Of a stretch of 6,728 bases of DNA, positions 5,845 to 6,728 are shown one piece after another; position 1 is the stretch's first letter; the number at the start of each line of letters is the position of its first letter. The stretch covers positions 1 to 6,728 of the forward strand of contig JANJUO010000093.1 of NCBI GenBank assembly GCA_024710535.1, given 5' to 3'. A program made the position numbers and the translations under genes. This DNA is from a bacterium (GTDB lineage: Bacteria; Bacteroidota; Ignavibacteria; Kapaibacteriales; UBA2268). The notes under the pieces are model-generated. The model ran no database searches and was not told the DNA's origin. It was given only the letters and a program-made list of their open reading frames with translations.

Positions 5845-6690
5845 TTAGATTTTTATACTCTCGGAATATTCTTTCAAATATTTCATTTCCCAAAAATTAA
5901 GCGAGTCTTTTCCTGTAGAATGAATCTTTTCCAATATTATATTCAACTTGCGTTCGTTCTCTTCTTCATCATTGGTAAGAGTGTAAGTGTAATATTCATC
6001 TTCGGGACATTCGTCTCTTTGCTTTTGATGCTGTCTTTTGAATTTTCCGGTTGAACTCATAACAAGAGATAACTCCTCTGAAGGAGTGACGGGAACCGCT
6101 AAAGGTTCCTTAATTCTTCTTTTTTTTATCATTTTCTGTGAGAATTTCACTTGAATATAAATCAGAAACGCAACTATAAATCCATAAGCGGCAAAAAGTA
6201 AATCCCTTAACAAAACTGGAGAATTGCCCATCGTAAAAGAGATTTTCAAAGCCAGCCAAACAGCAAAAATAGCACCCGAAAAGTAAATTACCGGAATATT
6301 ATTAAATTTCAAAAAATCAATTTTTGCTTTGGGCTGTAGCATAGTATAAAATGAAAGCACAAATATTGAAATCCCTTCCATACCGTGAATTTGCACGTCC
6401 TGATTCCAATAAAACAATGTCATCACAATTCCCTGCAAAAACACAATAGTCAGAAGCCAGAATGGGTATCTGACTTTATCGACAAGCAGTTCTAATTTCG
6501 ATGAAATATAATAAAATGTAAGCGAAAACAAGATAAATGATTCGAAAGAGTTTGGGGCTAAAGGAAAAGTTACAAGCCGCCAAACTTCGAAATCAACTAA
6601 TAATTGCTGTGGATGCAATATGAATAATGCATAAAAAAAATAATCGGCAATCCAATAATCTGCAATGTAGAATAACATCACTGCAAACAT
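5845..6690 (-). CDS. Rhomboid-family membrane protein, probably inactive as a protease
   Basis: 281 residues from the ATG at 6690. The first 185 are hydrophobic, with about six membrane segments, and include WRLVTFPLAP (37-46), a hallmark of the rhomboid L1 region. Where active rhomboids have GxSG, this protein has G103-M-E-G106, replacing the catalytic Ser with Glu105; where the last helix should carry the catalytic His (H-x-G-G-type motif) it has AAYGFIVAFLIY (167-178). The soluble tail is basic, then acidic, and ends with ILEKIHSTGKDSL, like the C-terminal segment (DUF6576-type) of Bacteroidota rhomboids. It is therefore probably a pseudoprotease that binds membrane proteins without cleaving them (inference). 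The frame remains open upstream to the window edge (6728), reading SYKNISIFSKVF, so the true start may lie outside. No link to the oxidase is evident beyond same-strand adjacency. Confidence 0.75.
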   Translation of the reverse strand: MFAVMLFYIADYWIADYFFYALFILHPQQLLVDFEVWRLVTFPLAPNSFESFILFSLTFYYISSKLELLVDKVRYPFWLLTIVFLQGIVMTLFYWNQDVQIHGMEGISIFVLSFYTMLQPKAKIDFLKFNNIPVIYFSGAIFAVWLALKISFTMGNSPVLLRDLLFAAYGFIVAFLIYIQVKFSQKMIKKRRIKEPLAVPVTPSEELSLVMSSTGKFKRQHQKQRDECPEDEYYTYTLTNDEEENERKLNIILEKIHSTGKDSLNFWEMKYLKEYSESIKI

Positions 6691-6728
6691 GAATACTTTT
6701 GAAAATATACTTATATTTTTATAAGAAA

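Overview
The window is AT-rich bacterial chromosome carrying a compact cytochrome oxidase operon, a competence/chelatase-like AAA+ gene, a rhomboid-like membrane protein and, at the left end, two arrays of 21-bp tandem repeats. All recognisable genes lie on the minus strand. The fused CcoN-CcoO oxidase subunit, the gene order ccoS-ccoNO-ccoQ-ccoP, the short CcoP and the rhomboid protein with a Bacteroidota-style C-terminal tail point to the Bacteroidota/Ignavibacteria/Kapabacteria part of the FCB group. That placement is an inference from family knowledge, not from a marker gene.

Layout, left to right. Positions 1-210 hold array A, about nine and a half 21-bp units that start beyond the window edge. 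Positions 210-246 are a degenerate bridge and 247-540 hold array B, fourteen 21-bp units. The arrays share the core CGCTGTTAAAC, but their stop-free plus-strand reading frames place that core in different registers. Each open frame spells a heptapeptide with coiled-coil-like hydrophobic spacing (SAVKQKL/SAVIRNL in A; IDTLLNT/FDTLLNT in B). They could be the end of a heptad-repeat protein gene, a decayed version of one, or non-coding DNA with helically phased sites. This is the least explained part of the window.

Positions 619-2157 (minus) encode a complete YifB/ComM-family AAA+ protein whose stop lies 3 bp from the end of the plus-strand repeat frame. A 284-bp gap (2158-2442) holds a strong intrinsic terminator next to ccoP and presumably the comM promoter.

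Positions 5571 down to 2443 (minus) form the operon ccoS, ccoNO, ccoQ, ccoP, encoding a cbb3-type (C-family heme-copper) oxidase. CcoN carries the heme b, heme b3 and CuB ligands. The fused CcoO part and CcoP each carry one c-type heme, so electrons would pass from CcoP or a soluble donor through CcoO to the binuclear centre, where O2 is reduced at high affinity. CcoS is an assembly factor. The other usual assembly genes (ccoG, ccoH, ccoI) are not in the window.

Positions 5572-5844 are a very AT-rich intergenic region likely to hold the oxidase promoter. Positions 5845-6690 (minus), possibly reaching past the right edge, encode a rhomboid-fold protein whose catalytic Ser and His appear to be lost.
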